Positions 28,267-38,330 of a stretch of 64,000 bases of DNA are shown piece after piece. This DNA comes from Agathobacter ruminis. Lineage in GTDB: Bacteria > Bacillota > Clostridia > Lachnospirales > Lachnospiraceae. The stretch is from positions 1 to 64,000 of the forward strand of contig NZ_PDYG01000030.1 in NCBI RefSeq assembly GCF_002735305.1. The letters run 5' to 3'. How positions within the stretch are numbered: position 1 is the stretch's first letter; every line of letters starts with the position of its first letter. The notes below the pieces were generated by a model. The model saw only the letters and a list, made by a program, of their open reading frames with translations, was not told the origin of the DNA and searched no databases. Made by a program: the position numbers and the translations under genes.

Positions 28267-29402
28267 ATTCACAGGCAGAAGCATTGGGAATTATTTTCCC
28301 AAACAGTTATGACAGTCTGATTCCGGAGCTGGCTTCCGAGCGAAGCATGGCTTCCATTCCGTTTGCGGGAAGATATCGTTTGTGTGATTTTATGATTTCC
28401 TGCATGGTGCATGCGGGAATCAGCAATATATCACTGGTTGTAAGAAATAATTATCATTCTCTGATGGACCATCTCGGAAGCGGAAGAGAATGGGATCTGG
28501 CGCGCAAGAAGGGCGGACTGAATATTTTCCCACCATATGCGCAGAAGAATCTGAAGGTATATAACGGACGTATCGAGGCATTGGAGAGTATCAAGGGATT
28601 CCTTGAGACACAGCATGAAAAATATGTTGTTATGGCGGATGCCAACATGGCGCTCAATATCGATTTTAAAGATTTGATTCGTGAACATATGGAATCCGGA
28701 GCGGATCTGTCGATGGTTTACCGGAAACAGGAAATTCCACACGCATTGCTGTACCCGAATTCCAATTTTCATGAGTTTTATTATACCTTTGATATTGAGA
28801 ATCAGCGTGTGCGCAAAATTTTTGTCAATCCGCGCGAGACCGGAATCCAGAATTTCTCATTCAACATGTTTGTAATCGAGAGAGAAGTGCTCGTCCGTAT
28901 GATTGATGAGGCATATGTCCATGGATATACATTCTTCACGCGTGATATCATTGCCCGCCATGTGGGTGATATGAATGTTCACGCATATGAATATACCGGA
29001 TATGCAGCACAGATTAACAGTGTAAAGAGCTATTTCGAAGAAAATATGCGATTGCTGGATGAGGAAAACCTGAATCAGCTTTTCCGCGGCAATTCCATCT
29101 ATACCAAGGTACGTGATGACAACCCGACCCGCTATATCAACGGTTCAAAGGTAAAGAATTGTCTGGTTTCCGACGGATGCATCATTGAAGGTGAAATTGA
29201 GAACTGTGTACTGTTCCGTGGCGTAAAAATCAAAAAGGGCGCAACCGTGAAGAACTGTGTTATTTTCCAGGATACGGTTGTCGGTGAGAATTCTCATCTG
29301 GAATATATTATTACAGATAAAAATGTGACCATCTCTCCGAATAAATATTTGTCGGGCAATGATTCGTTCCAGGTATATGTTGCAAAAGGACAGACTGTAT
29401 AA
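28260..29402 (+). CDS. glgD: Glucose-1-phosphate adenylyltransferase subunit GlgD
   Basis: The regulatory partner of GlgC. The 380-residue paralogue keeps the fold (N-terminal nucleotidyltransferase-like domain, C-terminal beta-helix) but lacks the GGxGxRL catalytic loop: the equivalent region reads [15 protein letters not shown]. In studied Firmicutes GlgD is non-catalytic and activates GlgC. The 7-base overlap with glgC implies translational coupling and matched amounts. Confidence 0.95.
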   Translation: MVNSQAEALGIIFPNSYDSLIPELASERSMASIPFAGRYRLCDFMISCMVHAGISNISLVVRNNYHSLMDHLGSGREWDLARKKGGLNIFPPYAQKNLKVYNGRIEALESIKGFLETQHEKYVVMADANMALNIDFKDLIREHMESGADLSMVYRKQEIPHALLYPNSNFHEFYYTFDIENQRVRKIFVNPRETGIQNFSFNMFVIEREVLVRMIDEAYVHGYTFFTRDIIARHVGDMNVHAYEYTGYAAQINSVKSYFEENMRLLDEENLNQLFRGNSIYTKVRDDNPTRYINGSKVKNCLVSDGCIIEGEIENCVLFRGVKIKKGATVKNCVIFQDTVVGENSHLEYIITDKNVTISPNKYLSGNDSFQVYVAKGQTV

Positions 29403-29410
29403 TTAAAAAG

Positions 29411-29439
29411 TTTTCATTTGAGGGAATTTTTGGTATAAT
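29411..29439 (+). promoter_or_regulatory. Promoter of the Asp23 gene
   Basis: TTTTCA (29411-29416), a 17 bp spacer, TATAAT (29434-29439) with extended -10 TGG. Confidence 0.65.
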
Positions 29440-29471
29440 AAGGCATATGAATTTTAAGGAGGCTTTTGATA

Positions 29472-29843
29472 ATGTCTGAAAATAAGAAAGTTTTAAACAT
29501 AAAATCCGATGAAACCGGCGAAGTAAAAGTTGCGGAGGATGTTGTCGCTATTATTGCGGGACTTGCTGCAACAGAGGTCGACGGTGTGAGTTCTATGGCC
29601 GGAAATATCACAAATGAAATCGTATCCAAACTTGGAATGAAAAATTTGTCTAAGGGGATTCAGATTGATTTGCTCGACGATCACATTTTGATTGATGTGG
29701 CAATCAATATTGCATATGGTTTTTCTATTCCGGAAGTGTCACAGAAGGTTCAGGAAAAAGTACGCAGTGCAGTTGAAACCATGACAGGTGTGACTGTATC
29801 GGAAGTGAATGTTCGCGTTGTCAGCGTGGCAATGGGAGAATAG
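29472..29843 (+). CDS. Asp23/Gls24 family envelope stress protein
   Basis: A 123-residue protein of the Asp23/Gls24 family (YqhY-like in Bacillus), linked in other Firmicutes to envelope homeostasis and, for YqhY, to fatty-acid synthesis control. The product shows the typical alternating beta/alpha pattern, VAEDVVAIIAGLAATEVDGV at the start and GVTVSEVNVRVVSV at the end. The ATG at 29472 sits 9 bases after AAGGAGG. It precedes nusB, the common arrangement, but here a terminator hairpin separates them. Confidence 0.92.
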   Translation: MSENKKVLNIKSDETGEVKVAEDVVAIIAGLAATEVDGVSSMAGNITNEIVSKLGMKNLSKGIQIDLLDDHILIDVAINIAYGFSIPEVSQKVQEKVRSAVETMTGVTVSEVNVRVVSVAMGE

Positions 29844-29863
29844 CGGAAAACCTTAACTTACCC

Positions 29864-29892
29864 TTTATAATTTAAGCATTTTGTAGTATAAT
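29864..29892 (+). promoter_or_regulatory. Possible nusB-operon promoter overlapping a terminator
   Basis: TATAAT at 29887-29892 with a poor -35 (TTTATA, 29864-29869, 17 bp spacer). Transcription would start inside the hairpin listed next, so only readthrough RNA from the Asp23 gene would contain the full stem. Confidence 0.45.
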
Positions 29893-29893
29893 T

Positions 29894-29928
29894 AGGATGT
29901 CTATATTCATTTATAGACATCCTTTTTT
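29894..29928 (+). terminator. Intrinsic terminator between the Asp23 gene and nusB
   Basis: A 12 bp perfect stem (AGGATGTCTATA and TATAGACATCCT), a 6-base loop and a run of T to 29928. It starts 2 bases after a TATAAT box. Confidence 0.88.
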
Positions 29929-29974
29929 CACGCATATTACAATATGCAAATATTTTGGATATACAGGAGTTAAT

Positions 29975-30370
29975 ATGACCAGAAGAGAATTAAGAGAGAA
30001 CGCATTTTTATTGTTATTCCGCGCTGAATTTCATGATTCCGACGCGATGAAGGAACAGCTGGAATTGTTTGAGCAGAAAATGAAAGAATCTGACCGTGCA
30101 TATATCGATGGCAAGGTATCTGACATCCTTGAAAAGAAGACCGATCTCGATCGCATGATTGATGAGGTGAGCGAGGGGTGGAAGACCGGACGAATGGGTA
30201 AAGTGGATTTGACAATTCTTCGACTTGCACTTTATGAAATTCGCTACGAGGAGGATATCCCTTACAAAGTTGCGGTCAATGAGGCTGTCGAACTTGCAAA
30301 ACGTTACGGAACCGATAATTCCGGAAGCTTTGTAAATGGTGTACTCCACAAATTTGAGACGAATGAATAA
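29975..30370 (+). CDS. nusB: Transcription antitermination factor NusB
   Basis: NusB with NusE binds boxA RNA and supports antitermination in rRNA operons. The ATG at 29975 follows AGGAG by 4 bases and gives the standard 131 residues ([15 protein letters not shown]); an upstream in-frame start lies in the terminator. The C-terminal half has the family's [16 protein letters not shown] and [12 protein letters not shown] blocks. It heads a ten-gene operon and overlaps xseA by 8 bases. Confidence 0.96.
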   Translation: MTRRELRENAFLLLFRAEFHDSDAMKEQLELFEQKMKESDRAYIDGKVSDILEKKTDLDRMIDEVSEGWKTGRMGKVDLTILRLALYEIRYEEDIPYKVAVNEAVELAKRYGTDNSGSFVNGVLHKFETNE

Positions 30371-31574
30371 GAGTATCTATTCTGTTGCACAAATCAATAA
30401 ATATATCAAAAACATGTTTGCACAGGACTTTGTGCTCAATCATGTATCCATCAAAGGGGAAGTATCGAATTGCAAATATCATTCGAGCGGCCATATCTAT
30501 TTTACTTTGAAGGATGAAGGCGGAGTCCTGAAATGTGTCATGTTTCGTCAGGACAGAGGCGGGCTTTCTTTTTCCATGAAGGAAGGCGACAAGGTCATTG
30601 TCAGCGGCCGCATGGATGTATATGAGCGTAGCGGTGAATATCAGCTGTATGCAAAAGAGATTGAGCTGGACGGCGCAGGCAATTTGTTTCTGAAATTCGA
30701 AGCATTGAAGCGGGAATTGGCAGAAATGGGAATGTTTGCACCGGAATACAAACAGCCGATTCCGAAATATGCTTCCACAATCGGAATTGTCACAGCTCAG
30801 ACAGGGGCGGCGATTCAGGATATCCGCAATGTGGCTTCCCGTCGCAATCCATCGGTACAATTGATTTTATATCCTGCGCAGGTGCAGGGCGAGGGGGCTG
30901 CGGAAACCATTGTACAGGGAATCCGGGCTCTGGAAACCTACGGTGTGGATGTCATCATAGTCGGTCGCGGCGGAGGTTCCATCGAAGATTTGTGGGCATT
31001 TAACGAAGAGATCGTGGCCAGAGCTATTTTTGACTGCAGGACACCGATTGTATCGGCGGTCGGCCATGAAGTTGATTGGACGATTGCAGATTATGTCGCA
31101 GATATGCGTGCGCCGACACCTTCGGCCGCAGCTGAATTATGCGTATTCGACAGAAATAATTTCATGCAGGATCTGGCAAAGAGCAGGATGCATATGAATA
31201 CGGTGATGAACAATAAAATCCGTCATGTCCGCCTGCGTCTTGAAAACGATGCAAAACATATTGAGTTGCTCAGTCCGCAGCACAAATTGCGTGAATTGCA
31301 GCAAAGACTTGACAATATCAGCGATAAGATCACATATGTCATGAAGCACCGACTGGATGCTTGCAGGAATCGACTGCAACTCATCATCAGATCGCTTGAA
31401 AGCAATTCACCGCTTCGCAAAATGGAAAGTGGATTTGCATATGTTCAAATCGGACAGAAGCGTCTGATCTCAGTGGATGAGATTCATCAAAAGGATGAGA
31501 TTTCCATCACCCTGAGGGACGGAGAAGTATTGGCAGAAGTGAAAGAGGTTAAGAAATATCATGAATCATACTGA
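30363..31574 (+). CDS. xseA: Exodeoxyribonuclease VII large subunit
   Basis: Catalytic subunit of exonuclease VII, which degrades single-stranded DNA. Starting at ATG 30363 (403 residues), it overlaps nusB by 8 bases. It has an N-terminal OB fold ([14 protein letters not shown], then [20 protein letters not shown]), the catalytic core with [18 protein letters not shown] and [21 protein letters not shown], and a C-terminal coiled coil. xseB overlaps its end by 14 bases, typical for the pair. Confidence 0.96.
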   Translation: MNKSIYSVAQINKYIKNMFAQDFVLNHVSIKGEVSNCKYHSSGHIYFTLKDEGGVLKCVMFRQDRGGLSFSMKEGDKVIVSGRMDVYERSGEYQLYAKEIELDGAGNLFLKFEALKRELAEMGMFAPEYKQPIPKYASTIGIVTAQTGAAIQDIRNVASRRNPSVQLILYPAQVQGEGAAETIVQGIRALETYGVDVIIVGRGGGSIEDLWAFNEEIVARAIFDCRTPIVSAVGHEVDWTIADYVADMRAPTPSAAAELCVFDRNNFMQDLAKSRMHMNTVMNNKIRHVRLRLENDAKHIELLSPQHKLRELQQRLDNISDKITYVMKHRLDACRNRLQLIIRSLESNSPLRKMESGFAYVQIGQKRLISVDEIHQKDEISITLRDGEVLAEVKEVKKYHESY

Positions 31575-31779
31575 AGAAAAATCAGTTTCTCTCGAAGAGA
31601 GAATGGATCGGCTGGAACAATTGATTGAAAAGATGGAAAGTGATCATATTTCACTGGATGAATCATTTGCATTATACAAGCAGGGTATTTCAGAGATTAA
31701 AGAAGCCGGAGAAATGCTTGATGCTATTGAAAAAGAAATGCTTGTGATGGCTCCGGACGGCAATTTGGAGGAATTCTAA
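31561..31779 (+). CDS. xseB: Exodeoxyribonuclease VII small subunit
   Basis: A 72-residue helical protein that binds the XseA coiled coil in several copies. The family pattern EERMDRLEQLIEKMESDHISLDESFALYKQG is clear. It overlaps xseA by 14 bases, and its TAA shares one base with the ATG of ispA, so all three are translationally coupled. Confidence 0.93.
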   Translation: MNHTEEKSVSLEERMDRLEQLIEKMESDHISLDESFALYKQGISEIKEAGEMLDAIEKEMLVMAPDGNLEEF

Positions 31780-32672
31780 TGGATTTTGCGGAGCAGCTTG
31801 CAGAAAAGACAAATGAAATCGAGGAGATGATTCGCCGTTATTTGCCGAATGCAGATACTTATCAGGCGCGCATTTTTGAGGCAATGAATTATTCCGTTGA
31901 GGCAGGAGGCAAACGGTTACGACCGATGCTCATGATGGAAAGTTACCGCATGTTCGGCGGGAAAAGCAAGGCAATTGTCCCATTTATGGTTGCACTGGAA
32001 TTTATCCATACCTATTCCCTGATTCATGATGATTTGCCGGCTATGGACAATGATGATTATCGTAGAGGCCGGTTGACCACACATAAAGTCTATGGAGAGG
32101 CAATGGCAATTCTGGCCGGAGATGCACTTTTGAATTTCGCATTTGAGACGGCATGTGAGGCATTTGCACTCGAACCGGAGAATCCGAATATCGGAAAGGC
32201 ACTCACGGTATTGGCAAAAAAAGCCGGTATTTACGGGATGATCGGTGGACAGGTAGTGGATGTTCTCTCTGAGAAAAACCGTGAATCTGTGACGCGGGAG
32301 AAGCTGGATTTTATTTATGATCTAAAGACCGGCGCATTGCTCGAGAGTGCGATGACAATCGGAGCAATTCTTGCGGATGCGGATGAGACACAGGTGGCTT
32401 TGATGGAAGAAATCGCACATGATGTCGGAATCGCATTCCAGATTCAGGATGATATTCTGGATGTGACCGGGACAATGGAAGAACTCGGCAAACCGATTGG
32501 AAGCGATGAAAAGAATGAGAAGGCGACATATCTGTCATTTTTGGGACTTGAGGAAGCACAAAAAATGGTGCAGAGCTTATCCGAACAGGCGGTAGCCAAA
32601 TTAGACACGATCGAACAGACCAATCCTTTTTTGAAGGAATTGATTCTCTCATTGATTCATCGGAGAAAATAA
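31779..32672 (+). CDS. ispA: Polyprenyl synthetase (farnesyl/geranyl diphosphate synthase)
   Basis: Condenses isopentenyl diphosphate with allylic diphosphates to the short-chain prenyl diphosphate used for lipid carriers. 297 residues with the first Asp-rich motif in HDDLPAMDNDDYRRG (DDxxxxD type) and the second in FQIQDDILDVTG, plus the GGKRLRPML substrate loop. The short type I/II motif spacing suits C10-C15 products. dxs follows by 19 bases, so isoprenoid supply genes are side by side. Confidence 0.95.
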   Translation: MDFAEQLAEKTNEIEEMIRRYLPNADTYQARIFEAMNYSVEAGGKRLRPMLMMESYRMFGGKSKAIVPFMVALEFIHTYSLIHDDLPAMDNDDYRRGRLTTHKVYGEAMAILAGDALLNFAFETACEAFALEPENPNIGKALTVLAKKAGIYGMIGGQVVDVLSEKNRESVTREKLDFIYDLKTGALLESAMTIGAILADADETQVALMEEIAHDVGIAFQIQDDILDVTGTMEELGKPIGSDEKNEKATYLSFLGLEEAQKMVQSLSEQAVAKLDTIEQTNPFLKELILSLIHRRK

Positions 32673-32691
32673 AACCAAAAGGACGAAACCT

Positions 32692-34545
32692 ATGATCTTG
32701 GACAAGATTCAAAAGGAAAATGATATCAAAAATTTGTCGAAAGAAGAAATTGAAGATTTGCGATATGAGATTCGTGAATTTCTGATACAGACAATTTCGA
32801 AGACCGGCGGTCATCTGGCATCCAATCTTGGTGTAGTGGAACTGACCATGGCATTGCATTTGTCATTTGATTTGCCAAAAGACAAAATCATCTGGGATGT
32901 GGGACATCAGTCTTATACGCATAAGATTCTGACCGGGCGAAAGGATTCTTTTGATACCCTTCGCACACATGGCGGATTGAGCGGTTTCCCAAAACGCAAA
33001 GAGAGCGCATGTGATGCCTTTGATACGGGACACAGCTCCACATCCATTTCAGCGGGACTCGGTCTGGCAGAAGCGCGCGATATTCTCGGAGAAGATTATC
33101 ATGTGGTTTCCGTCATCGGTGATGGTTCCATGACCGGTGGCCTAGCATTTGAGGCATTGAATAATGCATCTCATTTGAAAAGCAATTTTATTATTGTATT
33201 AAATGACAATGAAATGTCTATCTCTGAAAATGTAGGTGGACTCAATCATTATTTATCGAACTTTCGTACCGCGGATGCATATCGTGGCTTAAAAGACGAT
33301 GTGGTTCAGTCTTTGAACAAGATTCCGGGTGGACCGAAGATGGTTCGCCAGATTCGAAAAGCAAAGAATTCCGTCAAGCAGATGTTTGTGCCGGGGATGT
33401 TATTTGAACAGATGGGTGTGATCTATCTGGGACCGGTTGACGGATATAATATCGCGGATATGTGCCGCGTATTTCGTGATGCAAAGCGTGTCGACGGACC
33501 GGTACTGGTACATGTGCTGACGCGAAAAGGAATGGGATATGAACCGGCAGAACGACATCCTGCGCGTTTTCACGGGACAGATCCGTTTGATGTGATGACC
33601 GGACTGCCGGAACATAAGCGCGAAAAATCCCATTATACGGATGTATTTTCAACCGTGATGAAAAAGATGGGAGAGCGTGAACCGAAGCTGGTTGCAATCA
33701 CAGCTGCAATGGAGACAGGGACTGGATTGAAGCGGTTTCGACTTGCTTATCCGAAGCGGTTTTTTGATGTCGGAATTGCGGAAGGTCATGCAGTGACCTT
33801 TGCGGCAGGTCTGGCACAGGCCGGACTCAAACCGTTATTTGCGGTTTATTCATCTTTCCTGCAACGCGCTTATGATGAGATTTTGCATGATGTATGCATT
33901 CAGAATCTGCCGGTGGTATTTGCAATCGATCGCGCCGGAATTGTGGGAAGTGACGGGGAAACCCATCAGGGAATCTATGATATTTCCTACTTGTCATCGA
34001 TTCCGAACATGACTGTTATGGCACCGAAAAATAAATGGGAATTATCGGATATGTTAAAATATGCGATTGCATATGACGGCCCGATTGCAGTGCGCTATCC
34101 AAAAGGAGAAGCCTATGACGGCTTGCGCGAGTATCGTGCGGCAATTTGTTACGGGCAGTCGGAATTGCTGCATGCAGGAAGCAAAATCGCATTGTTTGCA
34201 CTCGGAAGCATGGTCAAAACGGCGGAGCAGGTTGCGAAGCAGCTGGCTTCCCACGGCTACGATCCGACCATCATCAACGCCCGTTTCGCAATGCCGTTTG
34301 ATCAGGATGCCCTGAGGCATCTGGCTGATACCCATGATCTTGTTGTGACCATGGAAGAAAATATCCGAAGCGGCGGTATGGGCGAACATATTTCGGATTT
34401 CGTGCAGCGCGAAAAGCTGCAGATACAGGTATTGCCGATTGCCATCGAAGACGGCTACGTCGAGCATGGCAAGATTGCACAGCTTCTCGATGAACTGGGG
34501 CTGAGTGCAGAGAAGATTACAAAGCGAATTTTGGAGGAATTATGA
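32692..34545 (+). CDS. dxs: 1-deoxy-D-xylulose-5-phosphate synthase
   Basis: First step of the MEP isoprenoid pathway: pyruvate plus glyceraldehyde-3-phosphate, thiamine diphosphate dependent. The 617-residue product has SKTGGHLASNLGVVELT, the ThDP site GDGSMTGGLAFEALNN, the transketolase pyrimidine domain (DVGIAEGHAVTFAAGLA) and the C-terminal domain. It overlaps tlyA by 4 bases (ATGA). Confidence 0.96.
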   Translation: MILDKIQKENDIKNLSKEEIEDLRYEIREFLIQTISKTGGHLASNLGVVELTMALHLSFDLPKDKIIWDVGHQSYTHKILTGRKDSFDTLRTHGGLSGFPKRKESACDAFDTGHSSTSISAGLGLAEARDILGEDYHVVSVIGDGSMTGGLAFEALNNASHLKSNFIIVLNDNEMSISENVGGLNHYLSNFRTADAYRGLKDDVVQSLNKIPGGPKMVRQIRKAKNSVKQMFVPGMLFEQMGVIYLGPVDGYNIADMCRVFRDAKRVDGPVLVHVLTRKGMGYEPAERHPARFHGTDPFDVMTGLPEHKREKSHYTDVFSTVMKKMGEREPKLVAITAAMETGTGLKRFRLAYPKRFFDVGIAEGHAVTFAAGLAQAGLKPLFAVYSSFLQRAYDEILHDVCIQNLPVVFAIDRAGIVGSDGETHQGIYDISYLSSIPNMTVMAPKNKWELSDMLKYAIAYDGPIAVRYPKGEAYDGLREYRAAICYGQSELLHAGSKIALFALGSMVKTAEQVAKQLASHGYDPTIINARFAMPFDQDALRHLADTHDLVVTMEENIRSGGMGEHISDFVQREKLQIQVLPIAIEDGYVEHGKIAQLLDELGLSAEKITKRILEEL

Positions 34546-35348
34546 AAGAACGACTCGATGTCCTTCTGGTACAGAGAAATCTTGCCCCTTCGCGTGAAAA
34601 AGCGAAGACGATGATTCTGGAGGGCAATGTTTTTGTCAATAACAATCGTGAAGATAAGGCCGGAAGCATGTTTCCGGATGATTGCCAGATTGAAATTCAC
34701 GGATCGACATTAAAATATGTCAGCCGTGGCGGCTTGAAATTGGAAAAGGCCATGGCAGAATTTGATATTTGCCTGGATGATAAAATCTGTATGGATATCG
34801 GTGCTTCGACCGGTGGATTTACGGACTGTATGTTACAAAACGGAGCAAAGAAAGTATATTCTGTGGATGTTGGATATGGTCAGTTCGCATGGAAGCTGCG
34901 TACGGATCCGAGAGTGGTATGCATGGAAAAAACCAATATCCGCTATGTGACCGAAAATGACATCGATGACATTCTCGATTTTGCCTCAGTGGATGTTTCA
35001 TTCATTTCACTGACCAAAGTGCTTCCGGCCGCGATTGCACTTTTGCAGGAGCAGGGACAGATGGTCTGCCTGATCAAGCCTCAGTTTGAAGCCGGTCGGG
35101 AAAAGGTTGGCAAAAAGGGCGTGGTTCGTGACCCGGCCGTACACAAAGAAGTGATTGAGAAGGTGATTGATTTTGCACTGGAAATCGGCTTTAGCGTACT
35201 TCATTTGGCTTTCTCACCAATCAAAGGGCCTGAGGGTAATATTGAATATCTTTTGCATATCCGGAAGGATTCCGCAAAAACAATCGATCCGTCTGTTTCG
35301 GTAGATGCGGTTGTCGCTGCGGCACATGAGGAATTAGACAAAAAATGA
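34542..35348 (+). CDS. tlyA: TlyA family rRNA methyltransferase
   Basis: A 268-residue protein with an N-terminal S4 RNA-binding domain (RLDVLLVQRNLAPSREKAK) and an FtsJ-like Rossmann methyltransferase domain (DIGASTGGFTDCMLQNGAKK). Studied TlyA proteins 2'-O-methylate rRNA cytidines; some homologues have been called haemolysins, not a safe inference here. It overlaps both dxs and nadK by 4 bases, in an order (dxs-tlyA-nadK-argR-recN) conserved across Clostridia and Bacilli. Confidence 0.94.
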   Translation: MKERLDVLLVQRNLAPSREKAKTMILEGNVFVNNNREDKAGSMFPDDCQIEIHGSTLKYVSRGGLKLEKAMAEFDICLDDKICMDIGASTGGFTDCMLQNGAKKVYSVDVGYGQFAWKLRTDPRVVCMEKTNIRYVTENDIDDILDFASVDVSFISLTKVLPAAIALLQEQGQMVCLIKPQFEAGREKVGKKGVVRDPAVHKEVIEKVIDFALEIGFSVLHLAFSPIKGPEGNIEYLLHIRKDSAKTIDPSVSVDAVVAAAHEELDKK

Positions 35349-36169
35349 AACATTATTTTCTCATAACAAACAGCAAAAAGGATCTCGGATTTCAAATTTC
35401 GCGCGAGATCATCAAATATATTTTTGACAAGGGTGGCACGGCAAAGGTTATGGATCATCAGGAGGTGACCGTACAGGATGTCCCCAAAGAAACCGAGGCC
35501 ATAATCGTACTTGGAGGAGATGGCACCCTGATTCGCATCGCAACCAGAATGGAGAGCCTGAAACTGCCGATTATCGGTGTGAACCTCGGCAATCTCGGTT
35601 ATTTGTGCGAACTTGAAAAAAATACGATTTATCCTGCAATCGATCATCTGTTTCTGGATGATTATTATATCGAAGAGAGGATGATGCTAAAGAATCTCGG
35701 AGGCAAGGATCCGAAAGAACATTTGGCATTGAATGATATTTTTTTCTATAGTGCCGGAGAACAGAAATTTTTGCACTTAAATGTGTATATCAACGGTACA
35801 AAATTAAATACATATCGGGCAGACGGAATCATTCTTTCAACACCGACGGGATCGACCGGCTATAATCTTTCGGCCGGCGGACCAATCGTGAATCCGAAAG
35901 CAAAGCTGATTCTGCTGACCCCAATCAATGATCATACACTCAGTTCCCGCAGTATTGTGCTGGATATGGATGACGTGATCGAGGTGGAATTGGACTCCAG
36001 AAGTGCAGAGCGTGACGAATGTGTGAGCGTCAGCGTGGATGGAGACAAGGTATATATGATGCAGGTAGGTGAACGGTACAAAATTGGACGGGCGGAACAG
36101 ACCATTCAAATTTGCCGTTTGAGTAGGATTAGTTTTTTGGAAAACTTGCGCCGCAAAATGGAGCAATAG
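35345..36169 (+). CDS. nadK: NAD kinase
   Basis: Phosphorylates NAD+ to NADP+. The 274-residue product has the GGDGT motif at 57-61 and the NE-type and TPTGSTGYNLSAGGPIV motifs of the family. It overlaps tlyA by 4 bases. An ATG start without a separate ribosome binding site implies reinitiation after tlyA. Confidence 0.95.
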   Translation: MKHYFLITNSKKDLGFQISREIIKYIFDKGGTAKVMDHQEVTVQDVPKETEAIIVLGGDGTLIRIATRMESLKLPIIGVNLGNLGYLCELEKNTIYPAIDHLFLDDYYIEERMMLKNLGGKDPKEHLALNDIFFYSAGEQKFLHLNVYINGTKLNTYRADGIILSTPTGSTGYNLSAGGPIVNPKAKLILLTPINDHTLSSRSIVLDMDDVIEVELDSRSAERDECVSVSVDGDKVYMMQVGERYKIGRAEQTIQICRLSRISFLENLRRKMEQ

Positions 36170-36183
36170 AACAGGAGAAGCTT

Positions 36184-36633
36184 ATGAAACAGAAAAGACA
36201 TCAGAAAATTTTGGAATTAATTGTACAACACAGTGTGGAGACACAGGAAGAACTTCAGGCAATGTTGAAGGCCGAAGGGTATTCCGTAACACAGGCAACG
36301 GTATCAAGGGATATCCGTGAACTGAATCTGACAAAGCTGACGACCGGATCCGGACGCCAGAAATATGTACCATTCTATGAGCGTGCAACATTATCAAAAG
36401 ACAAATATGTGCGTGTCCTGAAGGAAGGTTTTGTATCTATGAACCTCGCTATGAATATCGTGGTTCTACAGACTGTATCCGGAATGGCAAGTGCTGTCTG
36501 CGCCGCAATCGATGCAATGGATATGGATGAAGTGGTAGGCTCAATTGCAGGCGATGATACCATTATGTGCGCAACCAAATCGGTTGAAGATGCACATGCA
36601 TTACAGGAAAAACTTCAAGAACTCATTTACTAG
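36184..36633 (+). CDS. argR: Arginine repressor ArgR
   Basis: Arginine-dependent regulator of arginine metabolism genes. 149 residues: an N-terminal winged helix (VTQATVSRDIRELNLTK) and a C-terminal hexamerisation domain with arginine-binding GDDT (SIAGDDTIMCAT). It follows nadK by 14 bases and precedes recN, a Firmicute-wide arrangement. argH at 47.9 kb is a plausible target; no clear ARG box was picked out by eye. Confidence 0.95.
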   Translation: MKQKRHQKILELIVQHSVETQEELQAMLKAEGYSVTQATVSRDIRELNLTKLTTGSGRQKYVPFYERATLSKDKYVRVLKEGFVSMNLAMNIVVLQTVSGMASAVCAAIDAMDMDEVVGSIAGDDTIMCATKSVEDAHALQEKLQELIY

Positions 36634-36656
36634 GTCGAGAGAGTGGAAGGAGTTTT

Positions 36657-38330
36657 ATGTTACTAAGTTTACACGTGAAGAATCTTGCTTTGATCGAAGA
36701 GGAAGAAGTAAACTTTTCGGAAGGACTGAATATCCTGACCGGAGAAACGGGTGCCGGCAAATCCATTTTGCTCGGATCCATGAATCTGGCGCTGGGAGAA
36801 AAAGTCCCAAAGGAAATGCTGAGAGAAGGAGCTGACATGGCCTTCGTTGAATTGGTATTTCATGTGGATGACGAACGAACCCTGCAACAGCTTGCAGAGA
36901 TGGAAATCGAACCGGAGGACGGGGATGTGATACTGAGTCGTAAAATCACTCCACAGCGTACCGTTGCCAAGATCAACGGTGAGAGTGTTCCGGGAAGCAA
37001 GCTCAAGGAAGTCGCGGGTGTATTGATTGATATTCATGGACAGCATGAACATCAAAGTCTGTTATCCAAGAAAAAGCATCTTGAAATTCTCGATTCCTAT
37101 GCAAAAGAAGAATTGCAGGATTTGAAAGCCAAAATGGCAGAATCCTATCAGCATTACAAATCCTTATGCGATGAATTTGAACATGCGGATTTGGGACAGG
37201 AGGAGCGCACCAAAGAGATTTCATTCCTAAGCTATGAAATATCCGAGATTGAAGCTGCCAATTTGGTACCGAATGAGGACGAGAATCTCGAGAGCGAATA
37301 TCGCAAGATTGCAAACGGCAAAAAAATTCTTGAGGCGCTCGGTACGGTATATCAGCAAACCGGATCTGATGGGGCATCGGATCTGATCGGACATGCGTTG
37401 CGGGAATTGATGAGTGTTTCGGATTATGATGAAGCATTGTCCGGACTTGTGGATCAGGCGACAGAGCTGGATAATCTTTTGAGCGATTTTAATCGCGAAT
37501 TGTCAGCTTATCTGTCGGATGCGGATTTCAATGAGGAACATTATTTTGAAGTGGAAAGCCGTCTGGATCTCGTAAATCATTTAAAGAGCAAATTCGGCGG
37601 TTCCATTGCAGAAATACTCGCTTCATGTGAAGAAAAGAAAAAGCGCATCGAAGTCTTAAATGATTATGATGCATATTTGTCACAATTAAAACAATCCGTT
37701 TCAAACGCACAAAAGCAGTTGCACGAATTGTCGGAGCAGGTTTCAAAAATCCGACAGGACAAAGCGCTTGAATTGACGGAAAAAGTAAAAAAAGAATTGT
37801 TGGAATTAAATTTTCTCGATGTTTCTTTCACAATGAAATTTGAACGGAACAAGTCTTATTCCGCGAATGGATTTGATGACTGTGAATTTTTAATTTCCAC
37901 CAATCCGGGGGAACCGCTGAAACCACTTCGGAAAGTGGCATCGGGCGGCGAACTGTCGCGTATTATGTTAGGGGTTAAGACAGTTCTTGCAAAAGAAGAT
38001 CATATCGATACATTGATTTTTGACGAGATTGATGCCGGAATCAGTGGCCGTACAGCGCAGAAAGTGTCCGAGATGCTCAAAGCACTCGGCAGAGAACATC
38101 AGGTGGTTTGCATTACGCATCTTCCACAGATTGCAGCGATGGCAGATCATCATTTTCTGATTGAAAAATCGGTTGCTGATGCTTCGACGCATACAAAGAT
38201 TGCAGAATTGTCTGAGGAGGCTTCCGTTACAGAACTGGCCCGCATGCTTGGCGGAGTTGAGATTACGGATGCTGTAATGCAAAATGCACAGGAAATGAAG
38301 CGTCTTGCGAAGGAGAAGGTTGGCTTATGA
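36657..38330 (+). CDS. recN: DNA repair protein RecN
   Basis: An SMC-like ATPase acting early in double-strand break repair. 557 residues with Walker A GETGAGKS (29-36), a central coiled coil (about 150-370), the signature VASGGELSRIMLG and Walker B LIFDEIDAGISG near the C-terminus. It starts at ATG 36657 after GGAAGGAG. glgA overlaps its end by 4 bases. Confidence 0.96.
   Translation: MLLSLHVKNLALIEEEEVNFSEGLNILTGETGAGKSILLGSMNLALGEKVPKEMLREGADMAFVELVFHVDDERTLQQLAEMEIEPEDGDVILSRKITPQRTVAKINGESVPGSKLKEVAGVLIDIHGQHEHQSLLSKKKHLEILDSYAKEELQDLKAKMAESYQHYKSLCDEFEHADLGQEERTKEISFLSYEISEIEAANLVPNEDENLESEYRKIANGKKILEALGTVYQQTGSDGASDLIGHALRELMSVSDYDEALSGLVDQATELDNLLSDFNRELSAYLSDADFNEEHYFEVESRLDLVNHLKSKFGGSIAEILASCEEKKKRIEVLNDYDAYLSQLKQSVSNAQKQLHELSEQVSKIRQDKALELTEKVKKELLELNFLDVSFTMKFERNKSYSANGFDDCEFLISTNPGEPLKPLRKVASGGELSRIMLGVKTVLAKEDHIDTLIFDEIDAGISGRTAQKVSEMLKALGREHQVVCITHLPQIAAMADHHFLIEKSVADASTHTKIAELSEEASVTELARMLGGVEITDAVMQNAQEMKRLAKEKVGL

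Noticed and set aside
29897-29974. N-terminal extension of NusB
   Set aside because: The extra 26 codons run from the terminator stem; AGGAG before 29975 gives the standard 131-residue NusB.
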